In this document: positions 1-8,109 of the stretch, piece by piece
Layout: each line of letters begins with the position of its first letter
Position numbering within the stretch: position 1 is the stretch's first letter
Assembly: GCF_045063725.1 (NCBI RefSeq)
Contig: NZ_CP173695.1
Source: Sellimonas catena
Lineage (GTDB): Bacteria > Bacillota > Clostridia > Lachnospirales > Lachnospiraceae
Reading direction: 5' to 3' (one strand)
DNA length: 64,000 nucleotides
Position numbers and translations under genes: made by a program
The notes under the pieces: generated by a model
Told to the model about the DNA's origin: nothing
Seen by the model: only the letters and a program-made list of their open reading frames with translations
The model's database searches: none

Positions 1-1470
1 GTCGTCACTCCGCTGACTGTAATCGGGGAATGTGACCCTGATAAAACCGGAACGAAAGTCACTTTCCTTCCGGACGAGACGATTTTTGAGGAGACAGTGT
101 TTGATTACGGAGTGTTAAGACAGCGTCTCCGTGAAATGGCATTCCTTACAAAAAATCTGAAGATCACATTAAAAGACGACAGAGAGGAAAAACGGGAGGA
201 GTCCTTCCACTATGAAGGAGGAATCCGCGAATTTGTAAGCTATTTAAACCGAAGCGTGCAGCCTCTTTATGAGCAGATTATCTACTGTGAGGGCACAAGA
301 GATGATGTGTATGTGGAGGTTGCAATGCAGCATAACGATTCCTACACAGAGAGTACATACGGGTTTGTCAATAATATTACAACACCGGAAGGTGGTACTC
401 ATATTGTGGGATTCCGTAATGCTCTGACAAAGACGTTCAACGCTTATGCAAAGAAGAATAAACTGATCAAGGAAAATGAGCAGAGCTTGAGCGGTGAAGA
501 TATCAGGGAAGGACTGACTGCCATTGTCAGTGTTAAACTTCCGGAGCCTCAGTTTGAGGGACAGACAAAGCAGAAGCTTGGAAACAGCGAGGCAAGAGGA
601 GCGGTCGACAGTATCGTAAGCTCCCAGCTTGAGATTTTCCTGGAGCAGAATCCGGCTGTGGCAAAGACAATTATTGAGAAGTCTGTGATGGCACAAAGAG
701 CGAGAGAGGCAGCGAGAAAAGCGCGTGATCTGACAAGAAGAAAGTCGGCGCTGGAAGGCATGTCTCTGCCTGGAAAGCTTGCGGACTGTTCCGACAAGGA
801 TCCGAAAAACTGTGAAATCTACATTGTAGAGGGAGACTCCGCCGGCGGTTCCGCAAAGACGGCGAGAGACCGTACGACCCAGGCGATTCTGCCGCTTCGT
901 GGTAAGATTCTGAATGTGGAGAAGGCACGACTGGACAAGATTTACGCAAACGCGGAGATCAAGGCTATGATTACAGCTTTCGGAACCGGAATCCATGAAG
1001 ATTTTGATATCAGCAAGCTACGGTATGACAAGATTATCATCATGACCGATGCGGATGTGGACGGGGCACATATCAGTACCCTGCTTCTGACATTCCTTTA
1101 CCGGTTTATGCCGGATCTGATCAAAGAAGGACATGTATACCTTGCAAAACCGCCGCTTTACAAACTTGAGAAAAATAAAAAAGTCTGGTATGCGTACAGC
1201 GATGAGGAGCTTGCATCCATTCTCGCGGAAGTGGGACGTGACCAGAATAACAAGATCCAGAGATACAAAGGACTTGGTGAGATGGATTCAGATCAGCTCT
1301 GGGAGACGACGATGGATCCGGAACAGAGAATTCTGATCCGTGTGACGATGGATGAAGAGACATCCTCGGAACTGGATCTGACATTTACGACTCTGATGGG
1401 AGACAAGGTCGAACCGAGACGTGAGTTCATCGAGGAAAATGCGAAATACGTGAAGAATCTGGATGTATAA
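1..1470 (+). CDS. gyrB: DNA gyrase subunit B (5' end outside the window)
   Basis: This is the B subunit of DNA gyrase, the ATP-driven enzyme that introduces negative supercoils. The frame is open from base 1, so the ATPase N-terminus lies outside; 489 residues are visible against about 640 in the family. The TOPRIM core is plain: EGDSAGGSAK near position 830, DADVDGAHIS near 1050 (acidic metal ligands) and the C-terminal QRYKGLGEMD near 1260. The stop is 17 bases before gyrA, which has its own Shine-Dalgarno sequence, so the two are probably co-transcribed. Identification is secure; only the true start is unseen. Confidence 0.97.
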   Translation, partial: VVTPLTVIGECDPDKTGTKVTFLPDETIFEETVFDYGVLRQRLREMAFLTKNLKITLKDDREEKREESFHYEGGIREFVSYLNRSVQPLYEQIIYCEGTRDDVYVEVAMQHNDSYTESTYGFVNNITTPEGGTHIVGFRNALTKTFNAYAKKNKLIKENEQSLSGEDIREGLTAIVSVKLPEPQFEGQTKQKLGNSEARGAVDSIVSSQLEIFLEQNPAVAKTIIEKSVMAQRAREAARKARDLTRRKSALEGMSLPGKLADCSDKDPKNCEIYIVEGDSAGGSAKTARDRTTQAILPLRGKILNVEKARLDKIYANAEIKAMITAFGTGIHEDFDISKLRYDKIIIMTDADVDGAHISTLLLTFLYRFMPDLIKEGHVYLAKPPLYKLEKNKKVWYAYSDEELASILAEVGRDQNNKIQRYKGLGEMDSDQLWETTMDPEQRILIRVTMDEETSSELDLTFTTLMGDKVEPRREFIEENAKYVKNLDV

Positions 1471-1487
1471 GGGAAGGGAGATAAGCA

Positions 1488-3986
1488 ATGGAAGATACTA
1501 TCTTTGATAAGATCGAGGAAATCGATCTTGAGAAAAAAATGAAAGAGTCGTATATCAACTATGCCATGAGCGTTATCGCTTCCCGTGCGCTTCCGGATGT
1601 AAGGGACGGTCTGAAGCCGGTACAGAGAAGAATCCTGTATTCGATGATCGAGCTGAACAACGGTCCGGACAAGCCGCACCGTAAATGTGCGCGTATCGTC
1701 GGTGATACGATGGGTAAATATCATCCGCACGGTGACAGTTCCATCTATGGAGCCCTGGTTAATATGGCACAGGACTGGTCCACACGTTATCCGCTTGTAG
1801 ACGGCCATGGAAACTTCGGATCCGTGGACGGGGACGGCGCGGCAGCCATGCGTTATACAGAGGCAAGACTCAGTAAAATTTCCATGGAACTGACTGCGGA
1901 TATCAATAAAAATACCGTAGACTTTGAGCCGAACTTTGACGAGACGGAAAAGGAACCGGTTGTACTTCCGGCGAGATTTCCGAATCTTCTCGTAAACGGA
2001 ACCTCCGGTATCGCGGTCGGAATGGCGACAAATATTCCGCCGCACAACTTAAAAGAAGTCATTGGTGCGGTAGTCAGGATCATCGATGACCAGATGGAGA
2101 ATAAAGAAACGACCATCGAAGACATTATGAAGATTGTAAAAGGACCGGACTTCCCGACCGGAGCGACGATCCTCGGAACAAGAGGAATCAACGAGGCGTA
2201 CCGCACCGGAAGAGGAAAGATTGTTGTCCGGGCCGTAACTAATATTGAGGCCATGGCAAACGGCAAGAGCCGGATCATTGTGACAGAGCTCCCGTACATG
2301 GTCAATAAAGCAAGACTCATTGCAAAGATTGCGGATCTGGTGAAAGAAAAGAGAATCGACGGTATCGTTGACTTAAGCGACCAGTCCAGCCGGGAAGGTA
2401 TGAGAATCTGTATTGAGCTGAGACGTGACGCCAACGCAAACGTCATCTTAAACCAGCTCTACAAGCACACCCAGCTCCAGGATACGTTTGGAGTCATCAT
2501 GCTGGCACTCGTGAACGGGGAGCCGAAGATCATGAATCTTCTGGATATGCTCGGACATTACCTGAAACATCAGGAAGAAGTCATTACGAGAAGAACCCAG
2601 TACGAGTTAAACAAGGCAGAAGAGCGTGCCCATATTTTACAGGGACTGCTCATTGCCCTTGACAATATTGACGAAGTCATCAAGATCATCCGTGGTTCCC
2701 AGACCGTACAGCTTGCAAAGACGGAATTGATGGAACGCTTCCAGCTCTCCGACGCACAGGCACAGGCAATCGTAGACATGCGTCTGCGTGCTCTGACCGG
2801 ACTGGAAAGAGAGAAGCTGGAAAAAGAATTTGAAGAACTGATGAAACGGATCGGGGAGTTGAAAGCAATTTTGGCAGACAGAAACCTGCTTCTTGGAGTC
2901 ATCAAAGAAGAGATCCTTGCGATCAGCGAAAAATACGGAGACGAGAGACGGACACAGATCGGATTCGATGTGTACGACATCTCTACAGAAGATCTCATTC
3001 CGAGGGAGGACGTTGTGATCACCATGACAAAGCTGGGCTATATCAAGCGGATGACAACGGACAACTTCAAGAGCCAGAACCGAGGAGGACGCGGCATCAA
3101 AGGAATGCAGACACTGGATGAGGACTACGTGGAAGAACTCTTTATGTGCTCAACCCATCACTATATTATGTTCTTCACCAATACGGGAAGAGTCTACCGT
3201 CTGAAAGGATATGAAATTCCGGAGGCGGGAAGGACCGCAAGAGGAACGGCGATCATCAATCTGCTTCAGCTTCAGCCGGAGGAGAAGATCACCGCAGTCA
3301 TCCCGATCAAGGAGTATGAAGAAGGACAGTATCTGTTCATGGCAACCAAGAAGGGTCTTGTCAAGAAGACTCCGATCATGGACTACGCAAATGTCAGAAA
3401 GACAGGACTGGCAGCCATCACACTCAGAGAGGACGACGAACTGATCGAGGTTAAGACGACAGACGATACGAAGGACATTCTGCTTGTAACAAAATACGGA
3501 CAGTGTATCCGCTTCCACGAAACAGATGTCCGGCCGACAGGAAGAACATCCATGGGAGTACGTGGAATGAATCTTGGTGATCAGGATGAAGTTATCGGAA
3601 TGCAGCTTGATATCCAGGGAGAATATCTCCTGATTGTATCGGAAAAAGGTATGGGAAAACTGACCGCTATGGAAGAATTCACACCACAGAATCGAGGCGG
3701 AAAAGGAATCAAATGCTACAAGATCATTGAAAAGACAGGAAATGTCGTAGGTGTGAAAGCCGTCGATGAGGAGGATGAGATCATGATTATCAATACCGAA
3801 GGCATTATCATCCGGACCGAGTGCTCCGGCATCTCAAAACTGGGACGGATTACATCCGGCGTCAAACTCATCAACCTGGACGATAACGTCAGCGTGGCAA
3901 GCATCGCAAAAGTCAGAAAGACGGAAGACGATGGGGACGAAGAGGAAGAAAGCCAGGAAGAGAACGAAGAAGTGACAGAAGAATAA
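1488..3986 (+). CDS. gyrA: DNA gyrase subunit A
   Basis: This is the DNA-cleaving and wrapping subunit of gyrase, 832 residues, normal for the family. The catalytic tyrosine is Tyr123 in AMRYTEAR; the quinolone-determining loop reads HPHGDSSIYGAL, with Ser84 and Gly88 at the positions of E. coli Ser83 and Asp87. The GyrA-box QNRGGRGIKG that distinguishes gyrase from topoisomerase IV occurs near position 3080, with a second QNRGGKGIK near 3690. The C-terminus is an acidic Glu-rich tail. The ATG follows GGGAGATAAGC. It lies directly downstream of gyrB and is followed by a strong terminator. Confidence 0.97.
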   Translation: MEDTIFDKIEEIDLEKKMKESYINYAMSVIASRALPDVRDGLKPVQRRILYSMIELNNGPDKPHRKCARIVGDTMGKYHPHGDSSIYGALVNMAQDWSTRYPLVDGHGNFGSVDGDGAAAMRYTEARLSKISMELTADINKNTVDFEPNFDETEKEPVVLPARFPNLLVNGTSGIAVGMATNIPPHNLKEVIGAVVRIIDDQMENKETTIEDIMKIVKGPDFPTGATILGTRGINEAYRTGRGKIVVRAVTNIEAMANGKSRIIVTELPYMVNKARLIAKIADLVKEKRIDGIVDLSDQSSREGMRICIELRRDANANVILNQLYKHTQLQDTFGVIMLALVNGEPKIMNLLDMLGHYLKHQEEVITRRTQYELNKAEERAHILQGLLIALDNIDEVIKIIRGSQTVQLAKTELMERFQLSDAQAQAIVDMRLRALTGLEREKLEKEFEELMKRIGELKAILADRNLLLGVIKEEILAISEKYGDERRTQIGFDVYDISTEDLIPREDVVITMTKLGYIKRMTTDNFKSQNRGGRGIKGMQTLDEDYVEELFMCSTHHYIMFFTNTGRVYRLKGYEIPEAGRTARGTAIINLLQLQPEEKITAVIPIKEYEEGQYLFMATKKGLVKKTPIMDYANVRKTGLAAITLREDDELIEVKTTDDTKDILLVTKYGQCIRFHETDVRPTGRTSMGVRGMNLGDQDEVIGMQLDIQGEYLLIVSEKGMGKLTAMEEFTPQNRGGKGIKCYKIIEKTGNVVGVKAVDEEDEIMIINTEGIIIRTECSGISKLGRITSGVKLINLDDNVSVASIAKVRKTEDDGDEEEESQEENEEVTEE

Positions 3987-4027
3987 AGAAGTGACCGCGC
4001 ACCTGTTTTGTGCACGGTTACATAGAA

Positions 4028-4071
4028 AACAGGAAGATGTTCTCAGATCGAGAATGTCTTCCTGTTTTTTT
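4028..4071. terminator. Bidirectional rho-independent terminator
   Basis: A 17-bp stem (AACAGGAAGATGTTCTC and its partner, with two G-U pairs) ends in a T tract on the plus strand. It closes gyrBA and overlaps the end of the convergent MATE gene. A second hairpin without a T tract lies just upstream, at about 3991-4021. Confidence 0.85.
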
Positions 4072-5389
4072 ATTTGCTATAAAGCCGGTTTTTGTAAATG
4101 AAATACAGTACAGCTCCAACAACCGCCGTCACAAGCTCGGTAGCCGGGAAGGACATCCAGACACCTGTCATGTCCCAGAGGTTTGCAAAGAGAAAGGCAA
4201 TCGGGATAATCAGGATCAGCCCCCGCAGGAGAGAGATGATCTGTGCCGGAAGTGCCTTCTCGACGGAAGTAAAGTACATCGAAAGGATGATATTGAATCC
4301 CGCAAACACAAGGGAGGTAAAATATAACTTCAGTCCGGTTATTGCAATCTCCTGCAGCTTTGCGTTGTGTTCGCTGTTAAATGCAGATGCGATCGGATCC
4401 GCAAATACAAAGAGGATCAGGTACATCACTGCGGACAGGATCACCATGGAAATCATGGCGTAGCGCAGAAACTGCCGGATGCCGTCCGTCTTTTTCCGGC
4501 CGTAGGAATGGCTGACAAGCGGCTGGATTCCCTGGGCGATTCCGGTATAGAAAGAAAGAACCACGAGGGAAATATTGGCGATGACTCCGTAGGCAGCTAC
4601 TCCTGTATTGCCTTCCAGGCCCAGAATCAGCATATTAAATATAATCATGACAATCGCGGCGCTGATCTGGGACAGCAGGGAAGGAAATCCAAGGGAAATA
4701 TTGGTACGGATGGAATCTGCATCCGGAACCAGTTTCCGGAAATGGAATCCTCTTTTCTTTCCAAGCCAGTGCGGGGACATGATAGTGAGTCCGACAACCG
4801 GAGAAAATCCGGTGGCAAGAACCGCACCAAGCATTCCCATATTGCAAGGGAAGATAAAAATATAGTCAAATACGACATTGAACAGACTTCCGCATACGGT
4901 TGCAATCATGGAAAGTCTTGGATTGCCGTCGTTTCTTACGAAACAGAGAATGATATCATTAAAAATAAAGGCCGGTGAAAACAGCATCATCACACGTAGA
5001 TACGTATTTGTCATTTCGAAGGTATTCTGATTGGCACCAAGGAGTCTTGCCAGGGAACCGGAGAAAAACAGCCCTCCGAGCATAAAAATTATTGAGAAAA
5101 AGATCCCCAGATATACGGTATTCGTAAAAATCGTATCGGCACCCTTCTGATTATTCTGGCTTTTCAGAATGGAAAAACGGGTAGCGCCTCCCATTCCGAG
5201 CATCAGTCCGGTTCCATGAATAAAATCATAGGTCGGAATGGCAAGATTCAGGGCTGCAAGACCATTTGTCCCCAGTCCCTGGGCCACAAAAAAGGTATCA
5301 GCAAGAATATAGCAGGAAATGGCAATCATACCCATAATGCTGAAAAAGGAATACCTGATAAAATCCTGAAATGGTGTATTTTTCGTCAT
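4070..5389 (-). CDS. MATE-family multidrug/toxin exporter
   Basis: A 439-residue polytopic membrane protein of the MATE (multi-antimicrobial extrusion) family, which exports cationic or organic compounds in exchange for Na+ or H+. About 12 hydrophobic segments are visible in two similar halves; the N-terminus (ADTFFVAQGLG, then GTGLMLGMGGATRFS) is typical of the MepA-like clostridial branch. The ATG is preceded by AGGAGGGTTTT. The gene is monocistronic, converges on gyrA and shares its terminator. It has its own promoter and a leader of about 140 nt folded into a long stem structure, so expression is probably controlled by an RNA switch. The substrate cannot be read from sequence. Confidence 0.9.
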   Translation of the reverse strand: MTKNTPFQDFIRYSFFSIMGMIAISCYILADTFFVAQGLGTNGLAALNLAIPTYDFIHGTGLMLGMGGATRFSILKSQNNQKGADTIFTNTVYLGIFFSIIFMLGGLFFSGSLARLLGANQNTFEMTNTYLRVMMLFSPAFIFNDIILCFVRNDGNPRLSMIATVCGSLFNVVFDYIFIFPCNMGMLGAVLATGFSPVVGLTIMSPHWLGKKRGFHFRKLVPDADSIRTNISLGFPSLLSQISAAIVMIIFNMLILGLEGNTGVAAYGVIANISLVVLSFYTGIAQGIQPLVSHSYGRKKTDGIRQFLRYAMISMVILSAVMYLILFVFADPIASAFNSEHNAKLQEIAITGLKLYFTSLVFAGFNIILSMYFTSVEKALPAQIISLLRGLILIIPIAFLFANLWDMTGVWMSFPATELVTAVVGAVLYFIYKNRLYSK

Positions 5390-5407
5390 AAAACCCTCCT
5401 GTTATTT

Positions 5408-5516
5408 TATTTCGGACTTCCACGCCGGAAAAGACAAAAAGAAAAGCGCTGACATTTTGTATCTTCAAAGGCCTACGATACAAAATCCAACGCTTGATTA
5501 CCCGGCGGTAAGTCTT
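5408..5516 (-). ncRNA. Structured 5' leader of the MATE gene; candidate riboswitch
   Basis: On the minus strand the leader forms an outer helix (GACTT and CGCCGG pairing with CCGGCG and AAGTC) enclosing a long hairpin in which AAGCG and ATTTTGTATC pair with GATACAAAAT and CGCTT across small internal loops. It lies between a good promoter and the ribosome-binding site. In Clostridia, MATE genes are known to be controlled by guanidine-IV (mepA) or yjdF-type riboswitches. I could not match this leader to either consensus from memory, so the class is open. Confidence 0.5.
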
Positions 5517-5534
5517 TATTTTATTTCTCGAATC

Positions 5535-5563
5535 AGAATATCAGAATGCCAGGAAAGAGTCAA
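5535..5563 (-). promoter_or_regulatory. Promoter of the MATE gene
   Basis: On the minus strand TTGACT (5558-5563), a 17-bp spacer and TATTCT (5535-5540). It places the transcript start about 140 nt ahead of the ATG. Confidence 0.7.
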
Positions 5564-5580
5564 GGAAAAATTCAGATGAG

Positions 5581-5609
5581 TTGACTTTTTTCTGCCTATC
5601 CTGTTTAAT
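5581..5609 (+). promoter_or_regulatory. Promoter of the two-component operon
   Basis: TTGACT (5581-5586), 17 bp, TTTAAT (5604-5609), about 40 bp ahead of the response-regulator start. It is divergent from the MATE promoter. Confidence 0.65.
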
Positions 5610-5647
5610 GAAAAACAGGAAGAAGATGATGAAAGGAGAGACCGGGT

Positions 5648-6325
5648 ATGCAGACGACAAAAATTCTGCTGGTGGAGGACGACCGGCTGATTATAGAAAA
5701 TCTGACAGAATTTTTAAAGGGGGAAGGCTTTGAAGTACAGTACGCCGAAGGGCAGGAAAAAGCGATGAGACTTCTGGAAGAGCAGGAATTTGACCTGATC
5801 CTTCTGGATGTTACGCTGGCACAGGGAAACGGTTACAGTGCCTGTACACAGATCAAGTCCAGATATGAGATTCCGATTATTTTTCTGACGGCGCTGGACG
5901 ATGAATTTTCCGTGGTGACCGGACTGGAGATGGGAGCGGATGATTATATCAGCAAGCCGTTCCGGCCAAGGGAGCTTGTATCCAGAATGCGGACGGTACT
6001 CAGAAGAACGGGCCGGAACCAGAAGATGCTTTCCTGTCAGGATATCTGTGTGGATCCGGTCAAGGGAATTACGACAAAAAAGGGAGAGGAAGTATTTCTC
6101 TCGGCGCTGGAATACAGGCTGCTGCTAGTCTTTTTCCAGCATCGGGGCATGGTGATGTCAAGATCCATGCTTCTGGAGGAAATCTGGGATATTGCAGGAG
6201 AGTATGTCAATGACAATACGCTGACAGTCTATATTAAAAGACTGAGAGAAAAGATCGAGGACAATCCACAGGAGCCGAAGATCATCAAAACGGTTCGGGG
6301 ACTTGGATATAAGATGGAGGGATAA
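5648..6325 (+). CDS. OmpR-family response regulator
   Basis: A 225-residue DNA-binding response regulator. The receiver domain (about residues 4-118) has the acidic pair Glu10-Asp11, phospho-acceptor Asp54 (LILLDVTLA) and the conserved Lys near 105 (YISKPF). The C-terminal winged helix (about 130-223) ends with the typical VRGLGYKM. GAAAGGAGAG precedes the ATG. The stop is 2 nt before the sensor kinase and the ABC pump follows, so it probably controls that pump; a candidate pair of binding boxes lies just ahead of the ATPase gene. Confidence 0.92.
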   Translation: MQTTKILLVEDDRLIIENLTEFLKGEGFEVQYAEGQEKAMRLLEEQEFDLILLDVTLAQGNGYSACTQIKSRYEIPIIFLTALDDEFSVVTGLEMGADDYISKPFRPRELVSRMRTVLRRTGRNQKMLSCQDICVDPVKGITTKKGEEVFLSALEYRLLLVFFQHRGMVMSRSMLLEEIWDIAGEYVNDNTLTVYIKRLREKIEDNPQEPKIIKTVRGLGYKMEG

Positions 6326-6327
6326 GG

Positions 6328-7332
6328 ATGAAACTGTTTCGGAACCGGGAGATTGGAAGCTATATGTCCGCTTTCCTGCTTACTACAGCTGCAGTCTGCA
6401 TCTGTTTTCTTTTAACAGGAGGAAATGCGGTCTTTTATCTGATGGCGGAAGGTCTGATCCTTCTTGGGATTTTTCTCATCTGCCTGAGAAGGCGGTATGA
6501 GGATATGGAAAAACTGACCCAGAAGGTCGACCGGATTCTTCATGGAGAGGATCAGCTGGAGCTTGGTGAATATAAGGAAGGGGATCTCGAAATTCTAAAA
6601 GACGAGATCTATAAGATGACTGTTCGTTTAAGAGAGCAGAACGAGCAGCTGGAACGGGAAAAGAGTTATCTTGCCAATGCGCTTGCTGATATTTCCCATC
6701 AGATCCGCACGCCCCTTACTTCTTTAAATCTTATGGTAGAACGGCTCAGAAGACCGGATATGGAAGAAGGACAGAAACGAAAAATATACCGGGAAATGAC
6801 AGGGATGCTTCAGAGGATGGAGTGGCTGATCCTGGCTCTTCTGAAAATTTCCAAACTGGATGCAGGGGCGGTTACATTGGAAAAACAGAAAATTATGGTA
6901 AGACCGTTTTTGAGAGAAGTCTTAAGTGTTCTTGAAATTCCGATGGAGCTTAGGGAGCAGCAGGTCATTTTGAATGGAAATGAGGATGCCTCATTTTATG
7001 GAGATGAATCCTGGACTATGGAGGCAGTCGAAAATGTACTGAAAAACTGTATGGAACACACCCCTTACGGCGGAACAATCCGGATTTCCTGGGAGGAGAA
7101 TCCTCTCTACACGGAGATTTCGGTGACAGATTCCGGAAAGGGGATCGATGAAAAAGATCTTCCTCACATTTTTGAGCGGTTTTATAAAGGAAGAATGTCG
7201 GAACAGCAGAATTTTGGCATTGGACTTGCGCTTTCACGCAGCATCCTTTCAAACGAGAAGGCAGTGATTACGGCAAAAAACGCAAAAGAAGGAGGAGCAA
7301 AATTTCAGATGCGTTTTTATGAAAACCGTTAA
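6328..7332 (+). CDS. Sensor histidine kinase with minimal input domain
   Basis: A 334-residue membrane histidine kinase. Two N-terminal membrane segments (about residues 12-30 and 34-52) are separated by only a few residues, so there is no extracellular sensor domain; this is the intramembrane-sensing layout seen in kinases coupled to antimicrobial-peptide ABC transporters. A short HAMP-like linker leads to the H-box (DISHQIRTPLTSL, phospho-acceptor His), then the N-box (NVLKNCMEH) and G-boxes (DSGKGID, FGIGLALS). It probably phosphorylates the regulator encoded 2 nt upstream. The stimulus, perhaps the transport state of the downstream pump, is an inference from gene order. Confidence 0.9.
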   Translation: MKLFRNREIGSYMSAFLLTTAAVCICFLLTGGNAVFYLMAEGLILLGIFLICLRRRYEDMEKLTQKVDRILHGEDQLELGEYKEGDLEILKDEIYKMTVRLREQNEQLEREKSYLANALADISHQIRTPLTSLNLMVERLRRPDMEEGQKRKIYREMTGMLQRMEWLILALLKISKLDAGAVTLEKQKIMVRPFLREVLSVLEIPMELREQQVILNGNEDASFYGDESWTMEAVENVLKNCMEHTPYGGTIRISWEENPLYTEISVTDSGKGIDEKDLPHIFERFYKGRMSEQQNFGIGLALSRSILSNEKAVITAKNAKEGGAKFQMRFYENR

Positions 7333-7364
7333 AAAATGCAAAGTGACAGAATTGTTATGAAAAA

Positions 7365-7396
7365 GTCATTCGGGTGTCATGCGGGCCGGGTATACT
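7365..7396 (+). promoter_or_regulatory. Putative response-regulator boxes and promoter of the ABC pump
   Basis: In the 93-bp gap before the ATPase gene, GTCAT occurs at 7365 and 7376, an 11-bp period typical of OmpR-family half-sites, both followed by a C/G-rich tail (TCGGG and GCGGG). They sit where a -35 element should be relative to TATACT at 7391-7396; the -35 itself (ATTCGG) is poor, as expected of an activated promoter. Confidence 0.45.
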
Positions 7397-7425
7397 CATT
7401 TTCAGAAAGCAGGAGGAGGAAAAGT

Positions 7426-8109
7426 ATGGAAATTCTAAAAATAGAAAATCTGACGAAAGTTTACGGAAAAGGAGAAAATGAGGTACACGCTCTCAACGGA
7501 GTTTCTTTTTCAGTGGAGAAAGGGGAATTTGTCTCCATTATCGGATCATCAGGATCCGGAAAATCCACACTTCTTCATCTGATCGGAGGAGTGGACCGGC
7601 CGACATCCGGAAAAGTATATGTGGACGGAAAAGACGTCTATGCACAGAAAGAGGAGGCGCTTGCTATCTTCAGAAGGAGACAGGTGGGGCTGATCTATCA
7701 GTTTTACAACCTGATTCCGGTCCTCAATGTAGAGGAAAACATGACGCTTCCGGTGCTGATGGACGGAAGAAAGGTTAATCAGAAGAGGTTTGACGAGCTG
7801 ATCGAAGTACTGAACATGAAAGACCGGATTCACCATCTGCCAAACGAGCTTTCAGGAGGACAGCAGCAGAGGGTATCCATCGGAAGAGCACTGTTAAATG
7901 CCCCGGCTATTCTGCTGGCGGATGAGCCGACCGGAAATCTGGACTCGGAAAACAGTAAGGAGATCATGAATCTTCTGCGGTATTCCAACCGGGCATACGA
8001 TCAGACGATGCTTGTAATCACCCACGATGAAAATATCGCCCTTCAGGCGGACCGGATTATCACCCTGGAAGACGGGCGGATTGTAAGAGATGAGGTGGTC
8101 CGCTCATGA
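7426..8109 (+). CDS. ABC transporter ATPase (LolD/MacB type)
   Basis: A 227-residue ATPase with Walker A (GSSGSGKST), the signature LSGGQQQRVSIGRALL, Walker B (ILLADEPTGNLD) and the H-loop (ITHDE). The start at 7426 is chosen because AGGAGGAAAAGT lies directly in front; an in-frame ATG 90 bp upstream has no ribosome site and adds residues not seen in the family. The stop overlaps the permease start by 4 nt (ATGA), indicating translational coupling. With the permease it should form a mechanotransmission-type or antimicrobial efflux/resistance pump regulated by the adjacent two-component system. Confidence 0.93.
   Translation: MEILKIENLTKVYGKGENEVHALNGVSFSVEKGEFVSIIGSSGSGKSTLLHLIGGVDRPTSGKVYVDGKDVYAQKEEALAIFRRRQVGLIYQFYNLIPVLNVEENMTLPVLMDGRKVNQKRFDELIEVLNMKDRIHHLPNELSGGQQQRVSIGRALLNAPAILLADEPTGNLDSENSKEIMNLLRYSNRAYDQTMLVITHDENIALQADRIITLEDGRIVRDEVVRS

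Noticed and set aside
1293..2446. Long minus-strand frames inside gyrA and gyrB
   Set aside because: Antisense shadows of highly conserved genes.
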